Below, piece by piece: positions 1 to 5,747 of a DNA stretch of 6,271 bases (positions are counted from its first letter, which is position 1; the number at the start of each line of letters is the position of its first letter). The DNA is from Chloroflexota bacterium (GTDB lineage: Bacteria; Chloroflexota; Limnocylindria; QHBO01): positions 4,505-10,775 of the forward strand of contig VBKA01000086.1 of the NCBI GenBank assembly GCA_005879815.1, read 5' to 3'. The translations under genes and the position numbers were made by a program. The notes under the pieces are model-generated. The model was not told the origin of the DNA. It searched no databases and saw nothing but the letters and a program-made list of their open reading frames with translations.

Positions 1-992
1 AGATGTTCCGGGTCGTCGCCAAAGAAGCCATCCACCCCTTCACGGATGATCTCCGGCAGGGCGCCCACCCGGCGTCCGAGGACCGGCGTTCCGGCCGCGA
101 GCGACTCGATCACCACCAGGCCGAAGGGTTCCGGCCACACCCCGGTCACCAGGCTGGCGAGGCTCTCGCTGACGAGCTGCCCGCGCTCATCGGAGCTGAG
201 CTCGCCTAAGAATTCCACGTCGCGGCCCTTGATCGCGGGCTTGAAGACGTTCTCGAAGTAATCCCGCTCCTCGGGGAGTGGCCCCATCTTGGCCGCGATG
301 CGCAAATGGCGCCCTGCCCTCGAGGCGACCTCTACGGCGTCGATCACGCCCTTCTCCGGGGCGACGCGACCCACGAAGCACAGGTCCTGCCCACCCTCGC
401 GTCGCCAGGGCGACGAGGTGAGATCCAGGCCGTTGTGCACGACGGCCGCCCAATCAATGTCGGGATGAGTCGAGGCCTGATGCTCGCTGATCGCCACCAG
501 GCTGCCCCGCGTGCGCTGCAGCAATCCCGTCACCCAGGGACGGTCCAGGCGCCCGTGAAAGGTGAAGGCGGTCGGCGTCGTCGTCGCACGGCTCAGGAAC
601 AGGCTGGACCACTCCACATGACTGTGGATGACGTCGAACTGCGATGCGTCGTCCAGGACACGCATCGCCGTCTCCAGGAGGTATCCGCTGCCGTCATCGT
701 CGAAGCCGGCGTGCCGCAGAGCCTCTGGCACCGTCGCGATCAGACGGCCCGGCACCACTGAATCGGCTGCGGCGTACGTGGTCACGTCATGGCCGCGATC
801 GATCAGCTCGCGGACGAGTGCGTCGATCACCCGCTCCGTTCCGCCGTAGCCACGCGGGGGCACCGGCTCGAACGGTCCGGCGACCTGCGCGATCCGCAGG
901 CGCGATCCTGCGGCCGGACCCTCTCGCCCGATGGGAATCGGTTCCACCGGATCGATCGCGATTGGTCTCTGCGCCTCGCCTGTCCGATTCAT
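1..992 (-). CDS. GT4-family glycosyltransferase (3' end beyond window)
   Basis: Reading the minus strand from an ATG at 992-990 gives 330 uninterrupted codons running off the left edge, so the C-terminus is missing. The protein looks like a retaining GT-B glycosyltransferase of family GT4, which moves a sugar from a nucleotide-sugar donor to an acceptor in the cytoplasm or at the inner membrane face. Visible motifs: RIAQVA opening the N-terminal Rossmann domain (residues 33-38); the acceptor-side loop GYGGTER (48-54); FDVIHSH (119-125); HG at 146-147; ISEHQ (168-172) with VVHNGLD (184-190), typical of this family; FVGRVAPEKG (206-215), whose Arg209 and Lys214 are the usual donor-phosphate contacts; and the E-x7-E motif EPFGLVVIE with Glu288 and Glu296. 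An in-frame TGA at 998-996 lies just upstream, so the ATG is the furthest possible start. About 30 residues precede the first conserved strand and no clear ribosome site is visible, so a later start is possible. Acceptor and donor cannot be told from sequence; a role in envelope polysaccharide or glycolipid is a guess. Confidence 0.93.
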   Translation of the reverse strand, partial: MNRTGEAQRPIAIDPVEPIPIGREGPAAGSRLRIAQVAGPFEPVPPRGYGGTERVIDALVRELIDRGHDVTTYAAADSVVPGRLIATVPEALRHAGFDDDGSGYLLETAMRVLDDASQFDVIHSHVEWSSLFLSRATTTPTAFTFHGRLDRPWVTGLLQRTRGSLVAISEHQASTHPDIDWAAVVHNGLDLTSSPWRREGGQDLCFVGRVAPEKGVIDAVEVASRAGRHLRIAAKMGPLPEERDYFENVFKPAIKGRDVEFLGELSSDERGQLVSESLASLVTGVWPEPFGLVVIESLAAGTPVLGRRVGALPEIIREGVDGFFGDDPEH

Positions 993-1086
993 CCGTCAGT
1001 CCGCTGCTCGAACACGTCTTGGCGACATTCTCCTTCGCCATGGAGGAGAATTGAAGCACCCGTCATGCCAGATTCGAAGCGATCGA
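993..1086. promoter_or_regulatory. Divergent intergenic spacer between the glycosyltransferase and the 1087 gene
   Basis: These 94 bases separate two genes read outward, so promoters for both should lie here, but I cannot name a convincing -35/-10 pair for either. The spacer holds the strongest ribosome-binding-like sequence near this end of the window, GGAGGAG at 1042-1048, embedded in a hairpin described separately. It also holds two tiny reading frames: a four-codon one from the ATG at 1040 and a ten-codon one from the ATG at 1065 that ends at 1097, inside the next gene. Confidence 0.45.
1027..1051 (+). promoter_or_regulatory. Hairpin that pairs with a GGAGGAG Shine-Dalgarno-like sequence
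   Basis: ATTCTCC at 1027-1033 is the exact reverse complement of GGAGAAT at 1045-1051. Pairing continues inward (T1034-A1044, T1035-G1043 wobble, C1036-G1042, G1037-T1041 wobble) to a three-base loop. The right arm contains GGAGGAG at 1042-1048. In an RNA read on the plus strand this fold would hide that sequence. A TTG at 1051 lies in frame with the 1087 gene, four bases after GGAGG, and would add 12 residues to it. The structure is directly visible; a role in translational control is inference. Confidence 0.4.
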
Positions 1087-1572
1087 ATGGACCCTGACTT
1101 GCCGGATCCTGCGCAACCCACCGCACCTGCGGAACCGGATCCCGCCGGGGTCGGTCCTGGAGGCGGCACGCCGTACACGGTCTATTTTCCGACTGAAGAC
1201 GGGTACCGCGCCGCAGACCTGGCGCATGCCGCGCCGCTGCCCCAGGTGGGCGATCTCGTCGACTACCTGGACGAGGATGGCATCGCGCACCGCTATCGAG
1301 TGCGCGAGGTGGTGCACACCCTCCAGGTCGCCCCCGCCTACCGGCCCAATCCGCGAACGTCCGGCGGCTCGCCCGATGTTGCGGCCGACGCGGCCCAGGA
1401 TGCGCCCGACGGGCCGCATCCCGTTCCGGAGGGCTCAGAACTGCGCGCCGGGCTCCCGGAGGTCGTGCTCGAAGCCGTGTCAGAGCCCAACTCGCAGGCG
1501 AGCGCCGACGCTCAACGCGCCTCGACCAGCGGGGACTCGATCTCGGGCTCGAATTCGGCTTCCAGGGAGTAG
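1087..1572 (+). CDS. Hypothetical protein, compact core with Pro/Ala-rich tails
   Basis: 161 residues; I do not recognise a named family. Residues 1-28 are Pro/Asp/Gly-rich and probably disordered. A compact core of about 50 residues follows (roughly 29-82): it opens with TPYTVYFPTEDGYRAADLAH, continues through PQVGDLVDYLDEDG, and ends with HRYRVREVVHTLQ. The alternating hydrophobic pattern and the VGDLV...RYRVREV arrangement suggest a small beta-barrel-like fold. From about residue 83 the protein is again Pro/Ala/Ser-rich and low in complexity. There is no signal peptide or membrane segment, so it should be cytoplasmic. Core codons end almost always in G or C, which supports real coding. The ATG at 1087 has only a weak purine stretch ahead of it; the alternative is TTG at 1051 behind GGAGG. 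The last 61 bases lie antisense to the end of the response-regulator gene, so the extreme C-terminus is the least certain part. Confidence 0.62.
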   Translation: MDPDLPDPAQPTAPAEPDPAGVGPGGGTPYTVYFPTEDGYRAADLAHAAPLPQVGDLVDYLDEDGIAHRYRVREVVHTLQVAPAYRPNPRTSGGSPDVAADAAQDAPDGPHPVPEGSELRAGLPEVVLEAVSEPNSQASADAQRASTSGDSISGSNSASRE

Positions 1573-2243
1573 CCGATCCCCGGATAGGTGGTGATCGCGC
1601 CGGCCTCTCCTGGCGCCGCACCGAGCTTGCGCCGGACACGACTGATCCACACACGCAGGTACTGCACGTCATCTCGATACTCCGGCCCCCAGACCTTGGT
1701 GAGCAGCTCGGAGTGCAGGACCACTTTTCCCGGGTTGGATGCGAGATGCCGCAGGAGCATCCACTCGGTCCGGCTCACGGGAATGACCGTGTCGCCGTGC
1801 TTGAGCAGGCGGCGCTCCAGGTCGATTTCGTAGTCGTCGACGCGGACGGTTCCCTGGCCTTGGCCGGCTCCATCCGCACGCCGCAGGACGGCTCGCACCC
1901 GAGCCGCAAGCTCGTCCGGGTGGAATGGCTTGGCGATGTAGTCGTCGGCGCCGAGGTCGAGTCCGCGCGCCTTGTCGGTCGCCGCGGAGCTGATTCCCGT
2001 GAGCAGGATGACCGGTATCGGTCGGGACTCGCGGAGCTGTCGCATCACCTCGATCCCGTCGAGGTCGGGGAGGAGGATGTCGAGCAGAGCAATGTCCGGC
2101 CGGAGCTCATCGGCCAGGCGGATCGCCTCCGTGCCGCTCTCGGCCGTGATCACCCGGAACTGCTCCTCGCGCAGGGTGGCAGCTACCAGCTTCGTGATCC
2201 GCAGCTCGTCGTCGGCGACGAGCACGAGCGATTGGTTGTTCAT
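1512..2243 (-). CDS. OmpR/PhoB-family response regulator, KdpE-like output domain
   Basis: 243 residues, slightly longer than the usual 225-235. It is a two-component DNA-binding regulator: a sensor kinase phosphorylates the receiver, which dimerises and lets the winged helix bind promoter repeats. Receiver (about 5-120): acidic pocket Asp11/Asp12, phospho-acceptor Asp55 in IALLDILLPD, switch Thr82 in ILLTG, and Lys105 in DDYIAKPF, so all catalytic positions are intact. After a Gly/Gln linker (125-131) comes the trans_reg_C winged helix (about 132-227), with RTEWMLLRHLASNPG, the recognition-helix segment DDVQYLRVWISRVRRKL and the wing YPGIGYSLE. The recognition-helix segment most resembles KdpE, but no kdpFABC or kinase gene is in view, so no symbol is assigned. 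A roughly 15-residue acidic tail follows the wing. ATG at 2243 is the only start: an in-frame TGA at 2264-2262 closes the frame upstream. No good ribosome site is seen, and a perfect palindrome GACGCGTC sits five bases before the ATG. The gene overlaps the convergent neighbour by 61 bases. Confidence 0.96.
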   Translation of the reverse strand: MNNQSLVLVADDELRITKLVAATLREEQFRVITAESGTEAIRLADELRPDIALLDILLPDLDGIEVMRQLRESRPIPVILLTGISSAATDKARGLDLGADDYIAKPFHPDELAARVRAVLRRADGAGQGQGTVRVDDYEIDLERRLLKHGDTVIPVSRTEWMLLRHLASNPGKVVLHSELLTKVWGPEYRDDVQYLRVWISRVRRKLGAAPGEAGAITTYPGIGYSLEAEFEPEIESPLVEAR

Positions 2244-2428
2244 GTGCGACGCGTCCGGTGGTCAGCGATGTGCCTCGATGGGGAGCAAGCCCTGTGCCAG
2301 TGGGTCCGGCGGGTGTGGCGCCCGGGATGCAGCGCCCGGATGCAGCCTCCCGGGTGAGGCGTCACGAATGCGGCGTCCGGGAGCGGAATCCCGCGGAGTG
2401 GCATGCACCGTGCGCCAGCCAGGCGGAG
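2244..2428. promoter_or_regulatory. Divergent spacer between the response regulator and the 2429 gene
   Basis: 185 bases flanked by outward-reading genes, hence the expected place for both promoters and for any autoregulatory site of the response regulator. No confident -35/-10 pair can be read by eye. It contains the palindrome GACGCGTC (2248-2255), an imperfect tandem repeat (2318-2344), and TCCCGG (2348-2353) facing CCGGGA (2387-2392), which could form a long-looped stem. A plus-strand frame stays open through this stretch, but its predicted residues look like noise. Confidence 0.4.
2318..2344. repeat. Imperfect tandem repeat, unit about 13-14 bases, two copies
   Basis: GCGCCCGGGATGCA (2318-2331) is followed immediately by GCGCCCGGATGCA (2332-2344), which differs by loss of one G. 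A weaker third CCCGGG occurs at 2349-2354. The array lies in the spacer between the response regulator and its divergent neighbour, where direct repeats would suit an OmpR-type regulator, but the unit is longer than the usual 10-11 base spacing. Function unknown. Confidence 0.5.
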
Positions 2429-2764
2429 ATGCCGACCCTGACGGCCCGCTGGGTGCACCGTCCCCGGGAGATCGCCGGAGAGCACGGTGAGACGCTGGCC
2501 ACCCGGTCGCACGAGGTCATTCGCGAATGGGCCGAGGCCCGCCGCGCGGTGCCGGTCAGCATCACCGCGGATGACCTGTCCCGCCGGTCGGGGCTTCTTT
2601 GGATCCGCGCGGGCGTCGACGAGAAGAGGCTGGCGCGGATCGCTTGGGATGAGTGGTTTGATGCGTTCGAGTCCGACAACCTGGTCTTCGTCTTCCGTTC
2701 GACGCGGACCAGCGGCCGCCGCAGCAACTTCTTTCGCCTCGATCCAGCCGGCGGGGCTCGCTGA
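2429..2764 (+). CDS. Small conserved-type hypothetical protein (WAE / W-D-E-W-F motifs)
   Basis: 111 residues, no signal peptide or membrane segment. The arrangement IREWAEARRAVP (31-42), GLLWIRAG (55-62), LARIAWDEWFDAFESDNLVF (68-87) and a basic SNFFRL ending (99-104) resembles, from memory, a family of roughly 80-residue bacterial proteins. Those have the order WAE-RGG-P, LRIDF, ISWEEFFEKFEENNLAFLYQ and RFNKLV, and databases often call them 1,4-alpha-glucan branching enzyme although they have no branching-enzyme catalytic domain. Their function is unknown. This copy is divergent: the first block lacks the Gly-Gly and about 27 extra residues sit at the N-terminus. The ATG at 2429 directly follows GGCGGAG, which is too close to act as a normal ribosome site; an in-frame GTG at 2354 is the other option. 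It is read divergently from the response regulator and convergently with the exporter operon. Confidence 0.7.
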   Translation: MPTLTARWVHRPREIAGEHGETLATRSHEVIREWAEARRAVPVSITADDLSRRSGLLWIRAGVDEKRLARIAWDEWFDAFESDNLVFVFRSTRTSGRRSNFFRLDPAGGAR

Positions 2765-2809
2765 CAGTGACCAGCCGCGCTGGCACGCTTGTTGCATCGA
2801 TCCGTGAAA

Positions 2810-2843
2810 GGGAGGCGTTCGGCTCGCCCGTCGGACGCCTCCC
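2810..2843 (-). terminator. Strong hairpin terminator downstream of the ABC exporter operon
   Basis: GGGAGGCGT (2810-2818) pairs perfectly with ACGCCTCCC (2835-2843), and pairing extends inward through T2819-G2834, C2820-G2833, G2821-C2832, G2822-T2831 and C2823-G2830. This gives a 14-pair stem with two wobbles and a six-base loop. On the minus strand the stem starts seven bases after the TGA of the last operon gene and is followed by CTTTC rather than a long T run. Since it also lies 45 bases past the stop of the convergent gene at 2764, it may work in both directions, though the plus-strand side has no T run. Confidence 0.75.
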
Positions 2844-2850
2844 GCCAGCG

Positions 2851-3510
2851 TCACGAGCCCCGCGGCAACGGGTCGTTCAGGTCGCGCGCAGCGCCAAGCA
2901 GCGCGAGGCCTGAGCTCGCTGCAAACCACGCCACGAGCAGGACCAGCATGAGCCGGGTCGGCAGCATCGATGGCCCGCCTGTGCCGTTTCGCTGCGCACT
3001 CCCCGCACCAAGGCGGCGCAACGTGTCGCGCAGATTACCCACGTCGGCCTGCAGCGCCGAGAGTTCGATCCGTGTCGTTCCGAGTGAGCTGGCCGTCGAC
3101 GTCAGCGAAGACGCCACGGCCTGCGAGCGAGTCGCAAGCTCGGAGAAGCGAGGAGCAAGCGCCGCGAAGGGCTGGACGCCGAGGACCTGGGCATTCGCCG
3201 CCAGCGAGAGCTCGGACATCGCGGTCGCAAGCGCCGCTGTCATGTTGGAGGCATCCGTGGACGCGCGTCGACCATCCTCGAGGGTTGCGCCTGCCGCGGT
3301 CAGCGACGACTCGAGCCGGGACAGGGCGACGTCCAGCTGATCCAGGCCGCGGGCGACGCCGCGCGTCTGCGATCCGATCGGGTCAAGCGGTCCGCCCGTC
3401 CCGAGGCTCGCGGCCATGAGCAGCGCCGGCAGGCTGAGGAGAAGCCCCAGCGCCGCCAGGACCACGCGCGCACGGAGGAGCGCACGCTGGGTCGGAAGGC
3501 GGCGGATCAC
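2851..3510 (-). CDS. Two-TM helical membrane protein, third gene of the ABC exporter operon
   Basis: 219 residues from a GTG at 3510-3508 that shares the sequence GTGA with the permease stop, a four-base overlap implying translational coupling. A longer frame from an ATG at 3597 exists, but its first 29 residues are permease codons read out of frame. I do not recognise the family. A basic N-terminus (RR, R9, R13, R15) leads into one hydrophobic segment (about 16-36). Next comes a roughly 145-residue Ala/Ser/Leu-rich region predicted to be long amphipathic helices (for example DQLDVALSRLESSL and SALQADVGNLRDTLRRL), then a second hydrophobic segment (about 187-206) and a short polar tail. The likely topology puts both ends in the cytoplasm and the helical region outside, like a chemoreceptor sensor hairpin or a membrane-fusion-type stalk, but no HAMP or signalling domain is present. 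Position argues for an accessory or assembly subunit of the exporter; this is inference. The terminator follows seven bases after its stop. Confidence 0.82.
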   Translation of the reverse strand: MIRRLPTQRALLRARVVLAALGLLLSLPALLMAASLGTGGPLDPIGSQTRGVARGLDQLDVALSRLESSLTAAGATLEDGRRASTDASNMTAALATAMSELSLAANAQVLGVQPFAALAPRFSELATRSQAVASSLTSTASSLGTTRIELSALQADVGNLRDTLRRLGAGSAQRNGTGGPSMLPTRLMLVLLVAWFAASSGLALLGAARDLNDPLPRGS

Positions 3511-4676
3511 CGTCGGCGCATCAGCTCCTGGCGGAGCAGGACCAGGGCAACAATCGTCAAGCCGGCGGCCATGGCAGCCAGGGCGCCAAAGCGCCACGGC
3601 TCGGTCGCCACGCCCCGCAGGAAGAGGTCCTGTCCCAGCCGCGTCGCCTCGGTCACCGGCAAGAACTGCGCGGCAGCCTGCAGGGGAGGGGCGAACTGCG
3701 ACAGGTCGATTGCGAGACCGCCAAAGAAGACCGAGGCCAGCAGGGCCAGCAGGGCAAGCTGGATGACCTGCGACTCGGAGCTCGTGACCAGCGACAGCAC
3801 CAGTCCCAGGCCGACCGAGGCGAGGATGAGCAACAGCAGGAGCGCCGTCACCGAGCCGACCGGAGCGAGCATCGGCACACCCATCGCGCGGGTCATGAGC
3901 ATGACCAGCGCCCCAGTGATCGCCCCGGTCAGGATCACGAAGGCGACGTACTTGCCGGTGATCAGCTCGAGCGCCGAGATGGGTGCGACCCGCAGCAGCG
4001 CCAACATGCCAAGCCGCCTGTCGCCGTTCATCGACAGGGCACCCAGCGTCAGACCCAGGTGCTGCACGATTAGCGCGAGCACGGCAACGCCGTAGAAGGC
4101 GATCAGCTTCGGCTCTGTGGGGGCGAGATCACGCGTCTCCGCTCGGGTGGGAGCGGCGATCAGGTTGGGATCCGGCTTGTTGCTCGAGCTGACCTGCGAC
4201 CCGGCCATCGCCACGATCTGCCCCACGATCTTCTCGTTGACCCTGGCTGCCAGCGGCTCGGCGAGTCGCGAGATGACCGCGTGCTGGTACGGATTCACGG
4301 TGTCGTACTCGATCTGGATCGCCACCTGCTTGCCGTGGAGCAGCTGCTGCACGGCGTTGTCGGGGGCTGCCACGATGATGTCCGCGTCGCCGGCCGCCAG
4401 CGCCTGGCGGGCCGAGGCGAGCGTTGATTGGGTCCCGACGATCTGGAGCACGCCCGGCTGATTGAGGTCGTAGGCGCGCGCATCGGTGGGCAGACCGCTG
4501 GCGGCGGGCACGACGAGCATCGCACGGATGGGCGGCTGGCCGGTGTACGAGAGTCCAAAGACCGCCAGGATGACCACAGGCCCGACCACCAGCGTTGCCA
4601 GCGCAGATGGGCGCCTAAGCACGACGAGCAGCTCCTTGCCGACGACGGCGAAGGCGCGAGTCGCGGCCTTGAGCAT
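3507..4676 (-). CDS. ABC-2 type exporter permease
   Basis: 389 residues, the membrane half of an ABC-2 exporter with the architecture of ABC2_membrane_3 proteins. A cytoplasmic amphipathic segment with KELLVVLRRPSALA leads into TM1 (about 27-44). A large extracytoplasmic domain follows (about 46-189; it contains QALAAGDADIIVAAP, typical of these loops), then five more hydrophobic segments near 192-215, 241-263, 274-298, 303-325 and 362-382. The cytoplasmic loop after TM2 reads RRLGMLALLRVAPISALELITGKY in two parts (220-230, 231-243), matching the family's ERGTLE...TPVSPLELLLGK signature. Such a protein dimerises and pairs with two ATPase subunits. The substrate cannot be predicted: drugs, lipids, polyketides and peptides are all moved by this class. 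Its ATG is two bases past the ATPase stop, with GAGG eight bases ahead, inside the ATPase end. Its stop overlaps the start of the next gene. Confidence 0.95.
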   Translation of the reverse strand: MLKAATRAFAVVGKELLVVLRRPSALATLVVGPVVILAVFGLSYTGQPPIRAMLVVPAASGLPTDARAYDLNQPGVLQIVGTQSTLASARQALAAGDADIIVAAPDNAVQQLLHGKQVAIQIEYDTVNPYQHAVISRLAEPLAARVNEKIVGQIVAMAGSQVSSSNKPDPNLIAAPTRAETRDLAPTEPKLIAFYGVAVLALIVQHLGLTLGALSMNGDRRLGMLALLRVAPISALELITGKYVAFVILTGAITGALVMLMTRAMGVPMLAPVGSVTALLLLLILASVGLGLVLSLVTSSESQVIQLALLALLASVFFGGLAIDLSQFAPPLQAAAQFLPVTEATRLGQDLFLRGVATEPWRFGALAAMAAGLTIVALVLLRQELMRRR

Positions 4677-4678
4677 GG

Positions 4679-5704
4679 TCAGGGCCTCAGCAGAAAGGCT
4701 GCGGGAGCCGCTGCGCCGCCGACCTCTTGCCCCTCACGATCGCGATGGACGAGCGCGGCAAAGATCTCGTCGAACGAGGGTCGGTATTCGCGGACCGAGA
4801 CCACCTCCACGCCGACACGGCGAACCGTCTCGACGACCGCGGGGGTGACCTCGCCGGCGTTGTCGACCACCACCCAAAAGCGTCCGGGCGGGATGCGGTG
4901 CAGGTGCCTCACCCCGGCGAGGGCCTCCAGCTCGTCGCCGTGCCATGCGCCGTCCACCTCGACCTGGACCACTTCACCTCCGAGCGCCATGCGTCGGAGA
5001 TCCCGGGGTGGGCCGAAGGCCAGCAACCGACCATCTGCGATGAGCGCCACCAGGTCGCAATGCTCAGCGTCGACCACGTACTGGGTGGTGACCACCACCG
5101 TGCGGCCGCGCTCGCGTTGCTGGATGAGCTCGCGCCACACGCCCTGGCGGAGCAGTGGATCGAGCCCGGCCGTCGGTTCGTCGAGGATCAGCAGCTCCGG
5201 CTCGTGCACGAGCGCGCAGGCCAGCTGAAGCCGGCGCTGCATGCCCCCGGACAGCTTGGCGGTCATCCGGTTCCGAACGCCCCACAGCTCGACCAGCTGC
5301 AGCGCCTCTCGCGTCCGCCGCCGGCGTCGCCAGGCCAGGAGGCCGAACAGGCTCGCGAAGAAGTCGACGTTCTCCGAGGTGGTCAGCTCCGGGTACAGCG
5401 TGAACCGCTGCGGCATCAGACCGATCCGCTCGCGCGTCCTCCGCCGGAGCCGCAGAGGCTCCTCTCCGAGCGTCCGAACCACGCCCCGGGTGGGCACGAG
5501 GTTGCCGGTGAACAGGGAGATCGCCGTCGTCTTCCCGGCGCCGCTTGGGCCGATGACGCCGACCAGTGCTCCGCGCGGAACGGCGAACGTAACGTCCTCG
5601 AGCGCGCGCACCCCGTTGAAGTCCTTTCTCACCCGCTCCATTCGAGCAGCAGGGGCGTCGGCGGCGACGGGTCGTGTCATGGGAGGGTGCGCTGCATGAG
5701 TCAT
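4679..5704 (-). CDS. ABC transporter ATP-binding protein (exporter type, Gln in H-loop)
   Basis: 341 residues, the nucleotide-binding subunit that powers the permease read immediately after it. Motifs in order: Walker A GPSGAGKTT (52-60), Q-loop Gln99 in LMPQRF, signature LSGGM (151-155), Walker B LLILDE (171-176) with catalytic Glu176, and D-loop AGLDP (179-183). Where nearly all ABC ATPases have a switch histidine, this one reads TTQYV, giving Gln208. The remaining landmarks are normal, including the C-terminal domain (about 245-325) ending RPSFDEIFAAL, like the PSLEDVF element of drug-exporter ATPases. An unusual arginine run lies at 126-130. The ATG at 5704 is chosen as the longest start; ATGs at residues 9 and 22 also precede the conserved domain (from about residue 22), and none has a clear ribosome site. 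It is first in the operon, with an inverted repeat 10-23 bases upstream. Confidence 0.95.
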   Translation of the reverse strand: MTHAAHPPMTRPVAADAPAARMERVRKDFNGVRALEDVTFAVPRGALVGVIGPSGAGKTTAISLFTGNLVPTRGVVRTLGEEPLRLRRRTRERIGLMPQRFTLYPELTTSENVDFFASLFGLLAWRRRRRTREALQLVELWGVRNRMTAKLSGGMQRRLQLACALVHEPELLILDEPTAGLDPLLRQGVWRELIQQRERGRTVVVTTQYVVDAEHCDLVALIADGRLLAFGPPRDLRRMALGGEVVQVEVDGAWHGDELEALAGVRHLHRIPPGRFWVVVDNAGEVTPAVVETVRRVGVEVVSVREYRPSFDEIFAALVHRDREGQEVGGAAAPAAFLLRP

Positions 5705-5713
5705 GCCACCGCC

Positions 5714-5727
5714 GGGACCAAGGTCCC
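5714..5727. promoter_or_regulatory. Inverted repeat GGGACC-AA-GGTCCC, candidate operator
   Basis: GGGACC (5714-5719) and GGTCCC (5722-5727) are perfect inverted arms around AA. The site begins 10 bases before the ATPase start codon, a position suited to repressor binding or to a small 5' hairpin in the operon's transcript. A looser relative lies at 5748-5763 (GGG..CCTTGG..CCC). No candidate cognate regulator is encoded next to it. Confidence 0.4.
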
Positions 5728-5747
5728 ACGCCTGGCGGGGTGGTGTT

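Noticed and set aside
306..761. Plus-strand frame of 151 codons at the left end
   Set aside because: It is antisense to a glycosyltransferase with the full run of GT4 motifs, which is open for 330 codons on the minus strand.
931..1086. Upstream extension of the 1087 gene to an ATG at 931
   Set aside because: The extension would overlap the divergent glycosyltransferase start and its residues lack the pattern of the core; ATG 1087 or at most TTG 1051 is more sensible.
1065..1097. Ten-codon frame that could act as a leader peptide before the 1087 gene
   Set aside because: It has no ribosome site at a workable distance (GGAGGAG ends 16 bases before it), no regulatory codon run, and such frames are common by chance.
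989..1672. Minus-strand frame of 227 codons under the 1087-1572 gene
   Set aside because: It is Arg/Pro/Ser-rich as expected for a shadow frame in G+C-rich DNA, and it overlaps the response regulator in another frame of the same strand.
1713..2357. Plus-strand frame of 214 codons opposite the response regulator
   Set aside because: The minus strand encodes a complete receiver and winged-helix protein here; the antisense frame has no recognisable domain.
2240..2929. Minus-strand frame of 229 codons between the response regulator and the exporter operon
   Set aside because: It runs through the terminator hairpin and lies opposite the motif-bearing 2429-2764 gene; its residues show no fold or family pattern.
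3511..3597. N-terminal extension of the third operon gene to an ATG at 3597
   Set aside because: These 29 codons are the permease's own C-terminal TM region in another frame; the GTG overlapping the permease stop is the natural coupled start and leads directly to a basic N-terminus and a TM segment.
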